Assembly: GCA_965222835.1 (NCBI GenBank)
Contig: CBDCUQ010000004.1
Location: forward strand, 1,116,001 to 1,180,000
Direction: 5' to 3'
Source: CBDCUQ01 sp965222835
GTDB lineage: Bacteria > Pseudomonadota > Alphaproteobacteria > Rhizobiales > Hyphomicrobiaceae
Length of the DNA: 64,000 nt
This document shows positions 53,431-62,149 of the stretch, one piece after another. The notes below the pieces were generated by a model. That model did not search any database, was not told the DNA's origin, and saw nothing but the letters and a program-made list of their open reading frames with translations. A program made the translations under genes and the position numbers. Within the stretch, counting starts at the first letter, position 1. Each line of letters begins with the position of its first letter.

Positions 53431-53919
53431 ATGCGAAGACTTCTACTCACACTTTGTGTTCTGGCCGCGGCAGCCCCGGCACAGGCTGCGCTCGGTACCC
53501 CGGATATTGGCGGCCGATGGCAGGGTGAAAACTTTCGAATGGCGGCCTTGAGCGCGGGTTGCGACGCGGGCAAGTGCACCATGACCCTCGACATCGTTCG
53601 CTGCGGTGAGACGTGGTGCGGGATCGAGGTTACGAAGAACAACACCTGTGGCGCGACGGCACTTAAGTTTCGCAGTCTCGAGGGGGCGGAACGGTCCGGC
53701 GTGTCGTTCGAGGGCGAGCTTCAACTTGCGGCCGCGACCGAACCTTATGTCATTAGCGGCTTCGTCGAGACTCCTCTTGAAGGGAAGGGTCCGGCTCGGC
53801 TGCATATGACGGGCGATACGGGCGGCGAATTTCGGATTTGGCGCCGGTCGTTTCCGTTCCACGCGACGCTCGCGCGCGTCGGGGATGCGGTGTGTTCGGG
53901 CGAGAGTCCGGTTTCCTGA
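53431..53919 (+). CDS. Secreted protein of unknown function
   Basis: A 162-residue protein with a clear signal peptide MRRLLLTLCVLAAAAPAQA ending near residue 19-20. The mature protein is beta-rich and holds six Cys, four of them in two pairs (GCDAGKC and RCGETWC), suggesting disulfides in the periplasm. The start at 53431 has GGAG ten bases upstream. The opening GTPDIGGRWQGENF is reminiscent of DUF2147-type lipocalin-like proteins, but I would not assign it. Confidence 0.75.
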   Translation: MRRLLLTLCVLAAAAPAQAALGTPDIGGRWQGENFRMAALSAGCDAGKCTMTLDIVRCGETWCGIEVTKNNTCGATALKFRSLEGAERSGVSFEGELQLAAATEPYVISGFVETPLEGKGPARLHMTGDTGGEFRIWRRSFPFHATLARVGDAVCSGESPVS

Positions 53920-53996
53920 GACTTTCTACGCGTAATCCTATGGTGTGATGACATCAGCGCTTGATTCGTTGATCGCGTTGCTGTCGAACTAGCGCT

Positions 53997-54449
53997 ATGC
54001 CGACGAACATTCTGAGGAAACAGGGCGTGGCGCGTGCCGCTTCTCCAAAATCGGGAGAGAAGACCGCGTCTGCTGATCCGCGCCGCGTGCTCATTCGCAT
54101 TGGCCGCCAGGCGATCCGTGCGGAGCTGCTATCGACGCCGACGGCCGACCGAATCTGGGCGGCGCTTCCTCTCCACTCCACGGCCATGACGTGGGGACGT
54201 GCGATCCATTTTGAGACACCGGTGGAGTCCGGGCGCGAACCGGCGGCGCAGGCATTGGTGGGGGCCGCCGATATCGGTTATTGGTGCGAAGAGGATCGCG
54301 TTATCATTGCATTTGGGGCGACACCGATTTCCCGACCGGGCGAGAGGCGGCTGCCAACGCCTTGCAACGTCTGGGCAAAGGCCCTTGATGATACGAGCCC
54401 CTTGCAGTCTGTTGTTCCCGGAGAGAAGGTAGTGGTCAGCCCGTTGTAA
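53997..54449 (+). CDS. Cyclophilin-like fold protein, tandem copy 1
   Basis: A 150-residue protein. After about 28 variable, basic residues comes a cyclophilin-like beta-barrel of the TM1367 type: LIRIGRQAIRAELLSTPTADRIWAALP, TWGRAIHFETP, DIGYWCEEDRVIIAFGATPIS and PCNVWAKALDD. It resembles cyclophilin in fold, but I cannot see the catalytic Arg arrangement of peptidyl-prolyl isomerases, so activity is unknown. The next gene is a clear paralogue. Confidence 0.82.
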   Translation: MPTNILRKQGVARAASPKSGEKTASADPRRVLIRIGRQAIRAELLSTPTADRIWAALPLHSTAMTWGRAIHFETPVESGREPAAQALVGAADIGYWCEEDRVIIAFGATPISRPGERRLPTPCNVWAKALDDTSPLQSVVPGEKVVVSPL

Positions 54450-54472
54450 CATTGTGTGGAGTTGGGGGAGAC

Positions 54473-54853
54473 GTGCTGCGGGAGATTGTTATTCGGGCGG
54501 GACAGGTGGCAATCCGTGCACGCCTCCTGGAAACGCCAACGGCCGACCGGATCTGGGAGGCCCTTCCTATTTATGCCTCGGCCAATACCTGGGGCCGGGA
54601 AGTCTACTTCCCTGCTCCCGTCACCAGCGATCCGGAGCCCGGGGCGAAGGACGTCGTCAAGGCCGGAGAGATCGCGTTTTGGCCAGATGGTGATGCGATC
54701 GCGATCGGGTTTGGGCCGACGCCCTTATCCAAGCGGGGCGAGATCCGATTGGCGAGCCCCTGCAATGTGTGGGCGATGGCGCTTGATGACGTTGAGCAGC
54801 TGAAAGGCGTTTACGCCGGCGAGCGGGTTGCGGTTCTCGAAGCCGACAGCTGA
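54473..54853 (+). CDS. Cyclophilin-like fold protein, tandem copy 2
   Basis: 126 residues from a GTG at 54473 that follows GGGGGAG; a TTG at 54452 is an alternative. It aligns throughout with copy 1: IVIRAGQVAIRARLLETPTADRIWEALP, NTWGREVYFPAP, EIAFWPDGDAIAIGFGPTPLS and SPCNVWAMALDD. Identity looks near half by eye. It lies 23 bases after copy 1, so both probably share a transcript and may form a heteromer. Confidence 0.82.
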   Translation: MLREIVIRAGQVAIRARLLETPTADRIWEALPIYASANTWGREVYFPAPVTSDPEPGAKDVVKAGEIAFWPDGDAIAIGFGPTPLSKRGEIRLASPCNVWAMALDDVEQLKGVYAGERVAVLEADS

Positions 54854-54870
54854 TCGGGCGCGCACATTAC

Positions 54871-55914
54871 TCAATCTCGTGTTTTGAAAAGCCCGGGCAG
54901 GCGCTGGGCGAGGTCGCTTGCCAACAGGTCGAGCGGATTTTGACCGAGAGGCGTCAAGGTGTCGAATGCCGTCATCATGGCAGCCGGTGAGAGATCGCTT
55001 ATGGATGTGTGCGCACACCAACCGTTCTGTTCGAGGAAACGGCGGTAGTCCTGTTCGTCGGCGGGAAGTGCGGCGTGTTCGGGCGAAACGGACAGCGTTG
55101 GTTTTCGCATCCAAACGGCTTCCGAGAGCATCGAGCTTGAATCGGATGTCACAAGCACCACAGGGCAGGCGGCAAAGACCTCTGCGAGTGTTCCTGGGCC
55201 GGCGGTTCGATAATCGATAAACTTGGCTATGGCGCTCCCGGTGCGGGCGGCCTGTTCGGAGAAGCGATCGGCGGCGTCAGGCGGCGTACGTGGCGAGGTG
55301 GCGACGATCCATTGCGACCCCCATGCGTCTGCGACCATCTTTGCGAGCCTGAGCAATCGATCCCAGTCGGCCGGTTCGAACGTCACCGTTCCGGCGTTTC
55401 CACCGATGAGGAGGCCGATTTGCTGTGGCGGCGTGCCGCGTTGGAATTGATCCGTTGTGCGCCGTCCCGCGGTGCTATCTGGGTCGCGTTTGTTCGGTTT
55501 CAACGTCACAAGATGACGGGGCCGTCCTTCGTGACGCGGATACGACGTCATGACGAGGGTGAAATCAGTTTCGCGATAGCGGCGTAGCGAGCCGTAAAAG
55601 ATGTTTGGGGCGTCACGCAGTTTCGCCGCCGCGATATTGGCGGCAAGTGTATCGCCACCTGCTGAAACAATGAGACCGGCTTGGGGTAGGGTTGCCGGGT
55701 CGATGCCGTAGACAAAGCGAAGGATGCGCTTGGGGGATGTTCCGGCATTCCAGAGGGCTGAGAGCGCGCGGGCCGGCAACCATCGCGGGCGGCGGACGTC
55801 GACGCGTTCGATTTCGACAGGACGCCGCCGGGCAATGGCCGCCAGAATGCCTTCGGACAGGGTGTAGTGGCCGGGACGGCCGTCGCTCAGAAGGAGGGCT
55901 TTTAGCGTCTGCAT
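54871..55914 (-). CDS. ELM1/GtrOC1-family protein
   Basis: A 347-residue protein of the family first annotated from plant mitochondrial fission factor ELM1. LLSDGRPGHYTLSEGILAAIARR at the start, LIVSAGGDTLAANIAAAKL, LLIGGNAGTVTFEPADWDRLL and VTSDSSSMLSEAVWMRKPTLSV give a GT-B-like fold with a nucleotide-sugar-like C-terminal half. In bacteria it is thought to be an envelope glycan or lipid-A-related enzyme, but the function is not settled. It converges with the cyclophilin-like pair. Confidence 0.86.
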   Translation of the reverse strand: MQTLKALLLSDGRPGHYTLSEGILAAIARRRPVEIERVDVRRPRWLPARALSALWNAGTSPKRILRFVYGIDPATLPQAGLIVSAGGDTLAANIAAAKLRDAPNIFYGSLRRYRETDFTLVMTSYPRHEGRPRHLVTLKPNKRDPDSTAGRRTTDQFQRGTPPQQIGLLIGGNAGTVTFEPADWDRLLRLAKMVADAWGSQWIVATSPRTPPDAADRFSEQAARTGSAIAKFIDYRTAGPGTLAEVFAACPVVLVTSDSSSMLSEAVWMRKPTLSVSPEHAALPADEQDYRRFLEQNGWCAHTSISDLSPAAMMTAFDTLTPLGQNPLDLLASDLAQRLPGLFKTRD

Positions 55915-56039
55915 GCGATGACGATACCGGCTTCAAAACCGAGGTGAGGTCAAGAGCGGGTTGCGGGTTGGTGAGGCCGATCAAGGATTGAGCTTAACGG
56001 GAGCGCGGTGCGGATGCAGTGTCTTGGCGTACGAGAATT

Positions 56040-56115
56040 TGGTGGGCCCGCCAGGACTCGAACCTGGAACCAGGCGGTTATGAGCCGCCAGCTCTAACCA
56101 TTGAGCTACGGGCCC
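56040..56115 (-). tRNA. tRNA with CAT anticodon (probably Ile2, possibly Met)
   Basis: Acceptor GGGCCCG/CGGGCCC, D arm AGCTCAATGGTTAGAGC, anticodon stem GGCGG/CCGCC with loop CTCATAA giving CAT, T arm CAGGTTCGAGTCCTG, discriminator A and an encoded CCA. The D-arm and anticodon-arm pattern resembles E. coli tRNA-Ile2, whose C34 is converted to lysidine by TilS, so an AUA-reading isoleucine tRNA is my preferred reading. An initiator is excluded, because the first acceptor pair is G-C. Confidence 0.9.
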
Positions 56116-56300
56116 CCGGGGCACCCCCATAGGGGCACTGCATTCGGGCAGGAGGGGTCTATATCAGACTTCGCCCCTGTCCAGAACCGCTCTGTCCGGC
56201 CCCTGGTATGGCTGCGTATCCTATTGATCTATCGGACCGCTGGACGGTTCTGGGGCTCTACAACACAATTCTGCGCTGGGGGCTTTTGATAGGGTGCGGC

Positions 56301-57209
56301 TTAGGTCAGGGTCACGATTTCGACCGAGGCGGCCAGGGGTGCTGCGCCCGGCTGTTCGGTCCAGTCGGCAAAATTTCGCATTTCGCCGGATTGGCGCAGC
56401 GCACGAAGGCGGGGCAGATCAATAGTGCCGGCCACCCACTCCGCTGTATTGATTTTGCCTTCTGCAATGACGCCGTCGTCGGACACACCGTGCTCCGAGG
56501 GAACGTAGATACCGGCGGCGCCTGCATTGAAATCGACGGCGGGGGACCACGGTGCATCGCCTACGGTTGGGCTCTGGACGGCGGCGATGGTGCTTTCGAG
56601 GGCGCGGGCTTTGGCGCCGGTGCGGACGCGATGGTAGCCGGATATCTTTTCTGTGCACGAGGGTACGAGAAGGATCTCCGCTCCGGCTTCGGCGAGAGCG
56701 CGAGAGAGCAGCGGGAACTCGCAGTCGTAGCAAATGGCAACGGCAATTTTTCCAAGGGCCGTTTCAAAGACGCGCAGCGGGCCGCCCGGTGAGATGCCCC
56801 AGTCGCGCTCGAACGGCGTCATGATGATTTTTTCCTGGACGCCGATATTTCCCTTTGGCGTCACGAGTTGCGCGGCGTTGACGTAGCGGCCATCGTTGGT
56901 TTTTTCCGGTCCGGATCCGACGAGGATATGGACGCCATGCTCGTTTGCGAGTTTGGCATGCAGGGCGACACGGTCCTTGGAAAGCCCAGCGACTTTTTCC
57001 AACGTCTTTTCCAGGCTGCCGTACACCTCGGGTCCGAAGCAGGCGGCCTGTTCGATGGCGGCATATTCGGGAAAGACCAGGAGCTTTGCGCCTGTTGCGG
57101 CGCCTTTTGCCACCCAGACCCGGATTTTCTCCGCCCATGCGTCGAGCGAGGCGGGCTGTCCGATGGGGTACTGGGCGGCCGCGATGGTGATGGATCCCTT
57201 GCGGGGCAT
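56301..57209 (-). CDS. Carbon-nitrogen hydrolase (nitrilase superfamily)
   Basis: A 302-residue amidase-type hydrolase with an intact triad: E48 in LLVFPEYAAIE, K127 in VQEKIIMTPFERD, and C160 in AVAICYDCEFPLL. It is of ordinary length. It starts one base after the GNAT gene stop. Substrates in this branch include aliphatic amides and omega-amidase-like compounds, which cannot be narrowed down from sequence. Bifunctional GNAT-hydrolase fusions are known in other bacteria and support a joint role with its neighbour. Confidence 0.9.
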   Translation of the reverse strand: MPRKGSITIAAAQYPIGQPASLDAWAEKIRVWVAKGAATGAKLLVFPEYAAIEQAACFGPEVYGSLEKTLEKVAGLSKDRVALHAKLANEHGVHILVGSGPEKTNDGRYVNAAQLVTPKGNIGVQEKIIMTPFERDWGISPGGPLRVFETALGKIAVAICYDCEFPLLSRALAEAGAEILLVPSCTEKISGYHRVRTGAKARALESTIAAVQSPTVGDAPWSPAVDFNAGAAGIYVPSEHGVSDDGVIAEGKINTAEWVAGTIDLPRLRALRQSGEMRNFADWTEQPGAAPLAASVEIVTLT

Positions 57210-57800
57210 CTATAGTGCCTTCATCCAGAACTGCATGGCGTGAACCGTCTCCTCTTCCTGGTCGACATCGAGCCAATTGTAGGTGGCCACGATCCCCGGA
57301 ACAGGTTCATAGCCCCGCTTTTTCCAGAAGCCATCCAACGGAATGTAGTCCTTGGGTTTTAGAGGGTGATCGTCGGGGCGGACCACGCGGCAGAAGGTGC
57401 AATGCGTAAAGCCACCGAGTTTGCGTGCTTGCGCTTCACGATGATCAAAGAACGCATGACCGATGCCATGGCCGCGGTGGCTCTTCAGAAGGACGGATTC
57501 GCCGCAATAGAAGATCTTGGTGATGTCGTAGCCTGTCTTCTTAAACGGCTCGCCGAATTCGTCTGCGTGCTCAATCATCGGAGCGCCGGTTGAGGCGCCG
57601 ACAATCTGGTCTCCGTCCTTGGCGATCACGCATACGGCACCCTTGGCGCTGGCAAACTTGGCCAGATACTCCTCCTCATATTCGAGTGAACCCTTGTACA
57701 GGTAGGGCCAATCATGAAAGACCGTCATGCGCAGCCGTGCTAAATCAGGCAATACGGTCTTTATTTCGTCGCCGGTGAGAGATTTGACCTCGATCGTCAT
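57210..57800 (-). CDS. GNAT-family N-acetyltransferase
   Basis: A 196-residue protein. The core is CVIAKDGDQIVGASTGAPM, followed by the acetyl-CoA loop LLKSHRGHGIGHAFFDHREAQARKLGG (Arg-X2-Gly-X-Gly class). It should transfer an acetyl group to an amine. It is directly abutted by the nitrilase gene with no spacer and lies 72 bases after the SnoaL-like gene on the same strand. Confidence 0.88.
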   Translation of the reverse strand: MTIEVKSLTGDEIKTVLPDLARLRMTVFHDWPYLYKGSLEYEEEYLAKFASAKGAVCVIAKDGDQIVGASTGAPMIEHADEFGEPFKKTGYDITKIFYCGESVLLKSHRGHGIGHAFFDHREAQARKLGGFTHCTFCRVVRPDDHPLKPKDYIPLDGFWKKRGYEPVPGIVATYNWLDVDQEEETVHAMQFWMKAL

Positions 57801-57872
57801 CCACGCATCCTCCGCGCGTCAGTTACTATCGTTGGGGTCGCCACGACGGTGCCGCGACGCCCGTTGTGGCAC

Positions 57873-58301
57873 TCAGCTCGCGACCTGGGCGAGCCAATCG
57901 GTGAGATTATAGTAGGTGGTGACGCGTGCAATCTTTCCGTCGCGGATGGCGAAGAACGTGCCGGCGGGCAGTACGTATTTCTGGCCGCTGGCCGGTGGGA
58001 GGCCTTCATCGGTGCTCTTGTAGATTCCGTGGACGTTGAACTCTGCGGACGCCTTGCTCCCGTCCTTTGATACCATGACGGTAATGTCCTTGAGCTCCTC
58101 TTGGTAATTGTTTGCCATGCGGGCGTTGAAGGCCCGGAACTTGTCCTTGCCTTGGCGGCGCTCGCCCTGATTGACATCATGTATGATGTCGTCGGTGAGA
58201 AGATTGATCATGCCCTCGCTGTCGCCGCGATTGAAGGCCTCAAAGTAGGTGCGGATGAGTTTGGCGGCTTCAATACGAACCTTGCTTTCTTCTTCGCTCA
58301 T
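57873..58301 (-). CDS. SnoaL-like/ketosteroid-isomerase-like protein
   Basis: 142 residues of the NTF2-like fold: YFEAFNRGDSEGMINLLTDDIIHDVNQGERRQGKDKFRAFNARM, then FAIRDGKIARVTTYYNLTDWLAQV at the C-terminus. The start has GGAGGAGC upstream. The fold binds small hydrophobic molecules and serves isomerases, hydratases or scaffolds. It is the first gene of a probable operon with the GNAT and nitrilase genes, which may act on a common amide substrate. Confidence 0.83.
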   Translation of the reverse strand: MSEEESKVRIEAAKLIRTYFEAFNRGDSEGMINLLTDDIIHDVNQGERRQGKDKFRAFNARMANNYQEELKDITVMVSKDGSKASAEFNVHGIYKSTDEGLPPASGQKYVLPAGTFFAIRDGKIARVTTYYNLTDWLAQVAS

Positions 58302-58483
58302 TTGAGCTCCTCCTTGGGGTATGCGCGGCCGGGGCCGGAGTCGGAAATTAGAGGGTGTGCCTTACAGGAACTAGGTCTGGCTTCCAAGTGTTGGGGCAAC
58401 CTGAAAGGCGCGGCATGGACGCGCTTTGAGCCGCATCAATCCAGTCGTTCGCTGCCGGTCTCAGCTGCAAAGATTTGCGTATG

Positions 58484-60313
58484 TTAATTATCAGCACCTG
58501 TCGAGGGGGGCTTCATCGACTCTTTCTTGGCGCGCATGCCGTGCTGTTTGGCTCTGCCGGCTGCACGTGCGGCCTTCTGCAACGCGGTGCGGAACTCGTC
58601 GCGTTTCTCATGAATTGACGCGATGACAGGTCCTGTCGGTATACCGATGCCGACGAGTGTTGCTTCGGAGAGTTGGAGGCTCGCCTCTACGGTCTCGGGA
58701 ACTGCGTCGGTGACACCGATTTCGTAGAGGTGACGTGCGTGCTCGGAGTCTCGAGCACGGGCTACGATAACGATGTTGGGATGCCCGGCGCGAACGGCGG
58801 CGACCAATTCGTCGATTTCGTTCCAACTATGCATGGTGATGATGACAGCCTTGGCTTGTTTGAGGCCGCAGCGGTCGAGAAATGCCGTGCTCTTGCCGTC
58901 ACCGAAATAGACGGGCCGACCTTCGCGGCGCGCTTCGGTGACAAGATTTGGGATGCGTTCGGTCACAACGTGTTTCACGCCATGTTGCGTTAACATATCC
59001 GAGACGAGCTGGCCGACCCGGCCATGTCCGATGACAATGGCTTCTGGCGGCTCCTCGATCGGCGGCAAGATTGTCAACATCGGGTCGGGTTCTGCGGTGT
59101 CTGCTTCTTCGACCTTTATTGCGAGCCAGCGGCCGGCGGCATCGAATAGAGGGATGAGCGCCATCGAAAGGGAGGCGACGGCGAGGATGTAACCGCCTCT
59201 CTCGGTCGTGATCAGCCCCGACGTCATGCCCAATCCGATGATGATGAAGGCAAATTCACCAGCAGGGCCGAGCAGCAAGGACGTGCGTACTGTGACGGGC
59301 CATGAAAAGCCAAAGGACCAGAGGAGGCCCGATAGGATCACACTCTTAATGGCGACAAGGGTGAGAATGCCTCCCAATATGAACAATGGATTTGCGGCAA
59401 TCTCGAGCAAATCTATGCTCATGCCGACCGTGAAGAAGAAAACACCGAGCATTAGGCCTTTGAACGGGTCTAGTGCTGCTTCTATGGCGCGGCGGAACTC
59501 AGATTCAGCGAGCAAGAGGCCGGCCACGAATGCGCCAAGTGCCATGGAAAGCCCCGCGCCGGCCGTTGCCAGTCCGCTGCCGACGGCGACGAGTAGGGTG
59601 GCGGCGACGAAGAGTTCTGTGTTGTTGGAGGCGGCAACCAAGCGGAACAGCGGGCGCAGGGCAACGGAGCCGATCAGGACGATGAGCGCGATGACGACGC
59701 CGGCTTGAAAGAATGCCGTGACAATCGTCATGCCGACGTTTTCGACATAGCGTTCGCCAAAAACCGTGACCAGAAGGAGAAGTGGTACAACGGCGAGGTC
59801 CTGCAGCAAGAGAACAGAGAAGCTGGAGCGGCCCGTTGCCGTTGCCATTTGCCCTTGTGCGGAGAGGAGCTCCAGGACAATGGCTGTCGAGGACAGCGCA
59901 AGACTGAGACCGATGAGGGTTGCGGCGGCCGTGGGTGCGCCCATCATGGACGCGAACAGTCCGATTGCCAGTGCACAAAGAAAGACCTGCAATCCGCCTA
60001 AGCCGAATACGAGACGGCGCATCGTCACTAAGCGTTGAAGCGACAGTTCCAGGCCGATAAGAAAAAGAAGGAAGACGACGCCGAGTTCGCCGAATGCGCC
60101 CAGCCCCCCTTCACTGCCCACGGTTAGCCAATCGATCACAGGGGACGTGGTTGCGAAGCTGCCGAAACCATGTGGACCGAGCACGGCGCCGCTCAACAGA
60201 AAACCCAGAACCGGGCTGACGTTGTAGCGCTGCATGACTGGCACGAGGACGGCCGCTGTCCCCAGCACGACCATCACGTCGCTATAAACGGCGATATTTC
60301 CGGGGGCCTCCAT
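58484..60313 (-). CDS. Kef-type monovalent cation:proton antiporter (CPA2, with RCK-N domain)
   Basis: A 609-residue protein. About 12-13 membrane helices carry the CPA2 pattern LLFLIGLELSLQRLVTMRR, ALSSTAIVLELL, LLLQDLAVVPLLLL and FFFTVGMSIDL. The soluble C-terminus begins EAIVIGHGRVGQLVSDMLTQHGVKHVV (about 425), the Rossmann RCK/TrkA-N domain that senses nucleotides or thiols, ending in a basic tail. It exchanges K+ or Na+ for H+ at the inner membrane. It resembles KefB/KefC, but no ancillary KefF/KefG gene is near. Confidence 0.93.
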   Translation of the reverse strand: MEAPGNIAVYSDVMVVLGTAAVLVPVMQRYNVSPVLGFLLSGAVLGPHGFGSFATTSPVIDWLTVGSEGGLGAFGELGVVFLLFLIGLELSLQRLVTMRRLVFGLGGLQVFLCALAIGLFASMMGAPTAAATLIGLSLALSSTAIVLELLSAQGQMATATGRSSFSVLLLQDLAVVPLLLLVTVFGERYVENVGMTIVTAFFQAGVVIALIVLIGSVALRPLFRLVAASNNTELFVAATLLVAVGSGLATAGAGLSMALGAFVAGLLLAESEFRRAIEAALDPFKGLMLGVFFFTVGMSIDLLEIAANPLFILGGILTLVAIKSVILSGLLWSFGFSWPVTVRTSLLLGPAGEFAFIIIGLGMTSGLITTERGGYILAVASLSMALIPLFDAAGRWLAIKVEEADTAEPDPMLTILPPIEEPPEAIVIGHGRVGQLVSDMLTQHGVKHVVTERIPNLVTEARREGRPVYFGDGKSTAFLDRCGLKQAKAVIITMHSWNEIDELVAAVRAGHPNIVIVARARDSEHARHLYEIGVTDAVPETVEASLQLSEATLVGIGIPTGPVIASIHEKRDEFRTALQKAARAAGRAKQHGMRAKKESMKPPSTGADN

Positions 60314-60532
60314 AGAGCATTGTTCCTGGTGAACGGGGAATCGGACTGCAGCTATGATGGCGGAGCGTGCAGCCCAAAGCTAGCCCGCGGGCCCCGGGGC
60401 ATGATGCAGCACCCGTAACCGGATCCCATCGCGGACAGGGGCTGACGGATCTGCGGCATGGACGTGGCGGGCCCGAGGCATTATCTAGCCTTTGTCGACT
60501 AACCGAAAGAGGCTGCAAAGGCTGCCGGCAAC

Positions 60533-61336
60533 ATGCTGATCGACCATCATTGCCATATCGATCGTCCCGAGTTCGCTAAGGATCTGGACGGCGTGATTGT
60601 GCGTGCCAAAGAGGCTGGCGTCGAGCTTATGGTGAATATCTCGACCCGCATCCGGCGGCAGGACCATTTGCTCGGGGTGGTCGAGAAATACGACCGTGTT
60701 TTTGGGACCGTCGGAACTCATCCGCATTACGCACATGAGGAGTTGGACATTCCAACGTCTGAGATCGTGCGGCTCGCGCAACATCCCAAAATTGTGGGTA
60801 TTGGTGAGGCGGGCCTCGATTACTACTACAAGCATTCGACGCCGGAGGCTCAGGCCGAAGGGTTTCGCAATCATATTGCAGCGGCCCGGGAAACGGGCCT
60901 GCCGCTTGAGATCCATACGCGCGAGGCGGACGACGATACGCTGCGTATCCTCGAGGAGGAGCATGCAAGGGGGGCGTTTCCCGCGATCCTTCACTGCTTC
61001 ACCGGCGGGCGCAAACTGGCGCTCGCCGCTGTCGACCTTGGGCTTTATGTTTCTTTTTCAGGCGTGGTTACGTTCAAGAAGTCTGAGGCGCTGAGGGCGA
61101 TCGCCTGTGAGGTCCCCTTGGAGCGGCTTCTGGTCGAGACCGACGCCCCCTATCTTGCGCCTGATCCCTGTCGCAGTAAGCGGAATGAACCGGCCTATGT
61201 CGTGCATACCGCCGCTGCTCTGGCGAAGGCGCGTGGGATCTCAGCGGCGGAGCTGGCGACGGCGACGACTGAAAACTTTTTCCGGATCTACACGAAGGTG
61301 CCTCGGCCCAAGTCCGGAGCCTCGGCGGCTGCATGA
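60533..61336 (+). CDS. tatD: TatD-family metal-dependent deoxyribonuclease/hydrolase
   Basis: A 267-residue TIM-barrel amidohydrolase. The metal site starts with IDHHCHID at the N-terminus. GIGEAGLDYYY, LEIHTREAD, ILHCFTGG and LVETDAPYLAP supply the remaining Glu, His and Asp ligands. Members act as 3'-5' exonucleases or on D-aminoacyl substrates. It overlaps the next metallo-hydrolase gene by ATGA, a common pairing. Confidence 0.93.
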   Translation: MLIDHHCHIDRPEFAKDLDGVIVRAKEAGVELMVNISTRIRRQDHLLGVVEKYDRVFGTVGTHPHYAHEELDIPTSEIVRLAQHPKIVGIGEAGLDYYYKHSTPEAQAEGFRNHIAAARETGLPLEIHTREADDDTLRILEEEHARGAFPAILHCFTGGRKLALAAVDLGLYVSFSGVVTFKKSEALRAIACEVPLERLLVETDAPYLAPDPCRSKRNEPAYVVHTAAALAKARGISAAELATATTENFFRIYTKVPRPKSGASAAA

Positions 61337-62127
61337 GTCTGCGTTTGACGATTCTGGGCTGCGGGTCTTCGGGGGGCGTGCCGCGTGTGGGGGGTATGTG
61401 GGGGCACTGCGACCCTGCCAACCCGAAGAACCGGCGGCTGCGGTGCTCCACGCTGGTGGAACGTGTTGTGAAAGGCGGGCGCACGTCAGTTCTGGTCGAT
61501 ACGTCGCCTGACCTTCGTGAACAACTTTTGTCGGTGCGTTGCTCTGCGCTCGACGGCGTTCTTTTCACCCATGACCATGCCGATCACACGCACGGCATCG
61601 ACGATCTCCGCGCTGTTGCTTTCTCAATGAAGCAGCGCATTGCCTGTTATTTCGATGCCGTAACGCGGAAGAGTTTAGAGGAGCGTTTTGCCTATTGCTT
61701 TCAAAAGCTCGACGGGTCGAGCTACACGCCGATCTTGACGTCGAACGAAATTGTTGCGGGCGAGACCGTGGCGATCAGCGGTGGCGGGGGCACTATTGAG
61801 GCGATTGCGGTGCCGCAGCTGCATGGGGATATCGAATCCCTTGGGTTTCGTTTTGACACCATCGCCTATTCCCCGGATGTCAGCGGGATGACCGACACGG
61901 CCGCTGCGCTGTTGGAAGGGCTCGACGTTTGGGTCGTGGATGCTTTGCGTCACACATCGCATCCGAGCCACTTCAGCGTGAAGGACGCGCTCACGTGGAT
62001 TGAGCGGCTGAAGCCGAGGCGGGCCGTTCTTACGCACATGACGGCCGAGCTTGATTATGAAAAGCTACAGCGTGACCTGCCTGCTGGCGTGGAGCCCGCA
62101 TACGATGGCATGGCGATTGAGATTTGA
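61333..62127 (+). CDS. Metallo-beta-lactamase-fold hydrolase (PhnP-like)
   Basis: A 264-residue protein. ILGCGSSGGVPRVGG with WGHCDPANPKNRRLRCS is the N-terminal loop with Cys pair typical of PhnP-like phosphodiesterases. The metal motif is FTHDHADHTHGIDDLRAV (HxHxDH), with later His in VPQLHGD and THMTAE. It probably hydrolyses a cyclic phosphodiester. It is coupled to tatD by four overlapping bases. Confidence 0.9.
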   Translation: MSLRLTILGCGSSGGVPRVGGMWGHCDPANPKNRRLRCSTLVERVVKGGRTSVLVDTSPDLREQLLSVRCSALDGVLFTHDHADHTHGIDDLRAVAFSMKQRIACYFDAVTRKSLEERFAYCFQKLDGSSYTPILTSNEIVAGETVAISGGGGTIEAIAVPQLHGDIESLGFRFDTIAYSPDVSGMTDTAAALLEGLDVWVVDALRHTSHPSHFSVKDALTWIERLKPRRAVLTHMTAELDYEKLQRDLPAGVEPAYDGMAIEI

Positions 62128-62149
62128 CCTGATCCGTCTGACCGTGATG

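Noticed and set aside
56208..56792. A 194-codon plus-strand ORF opposite the nitrilase gene
   Set aside because: It overlaps the catalytic Cys region of the hydrolase on the other strand and has a Gly/Asp/Ala-rich, motif-free translation.
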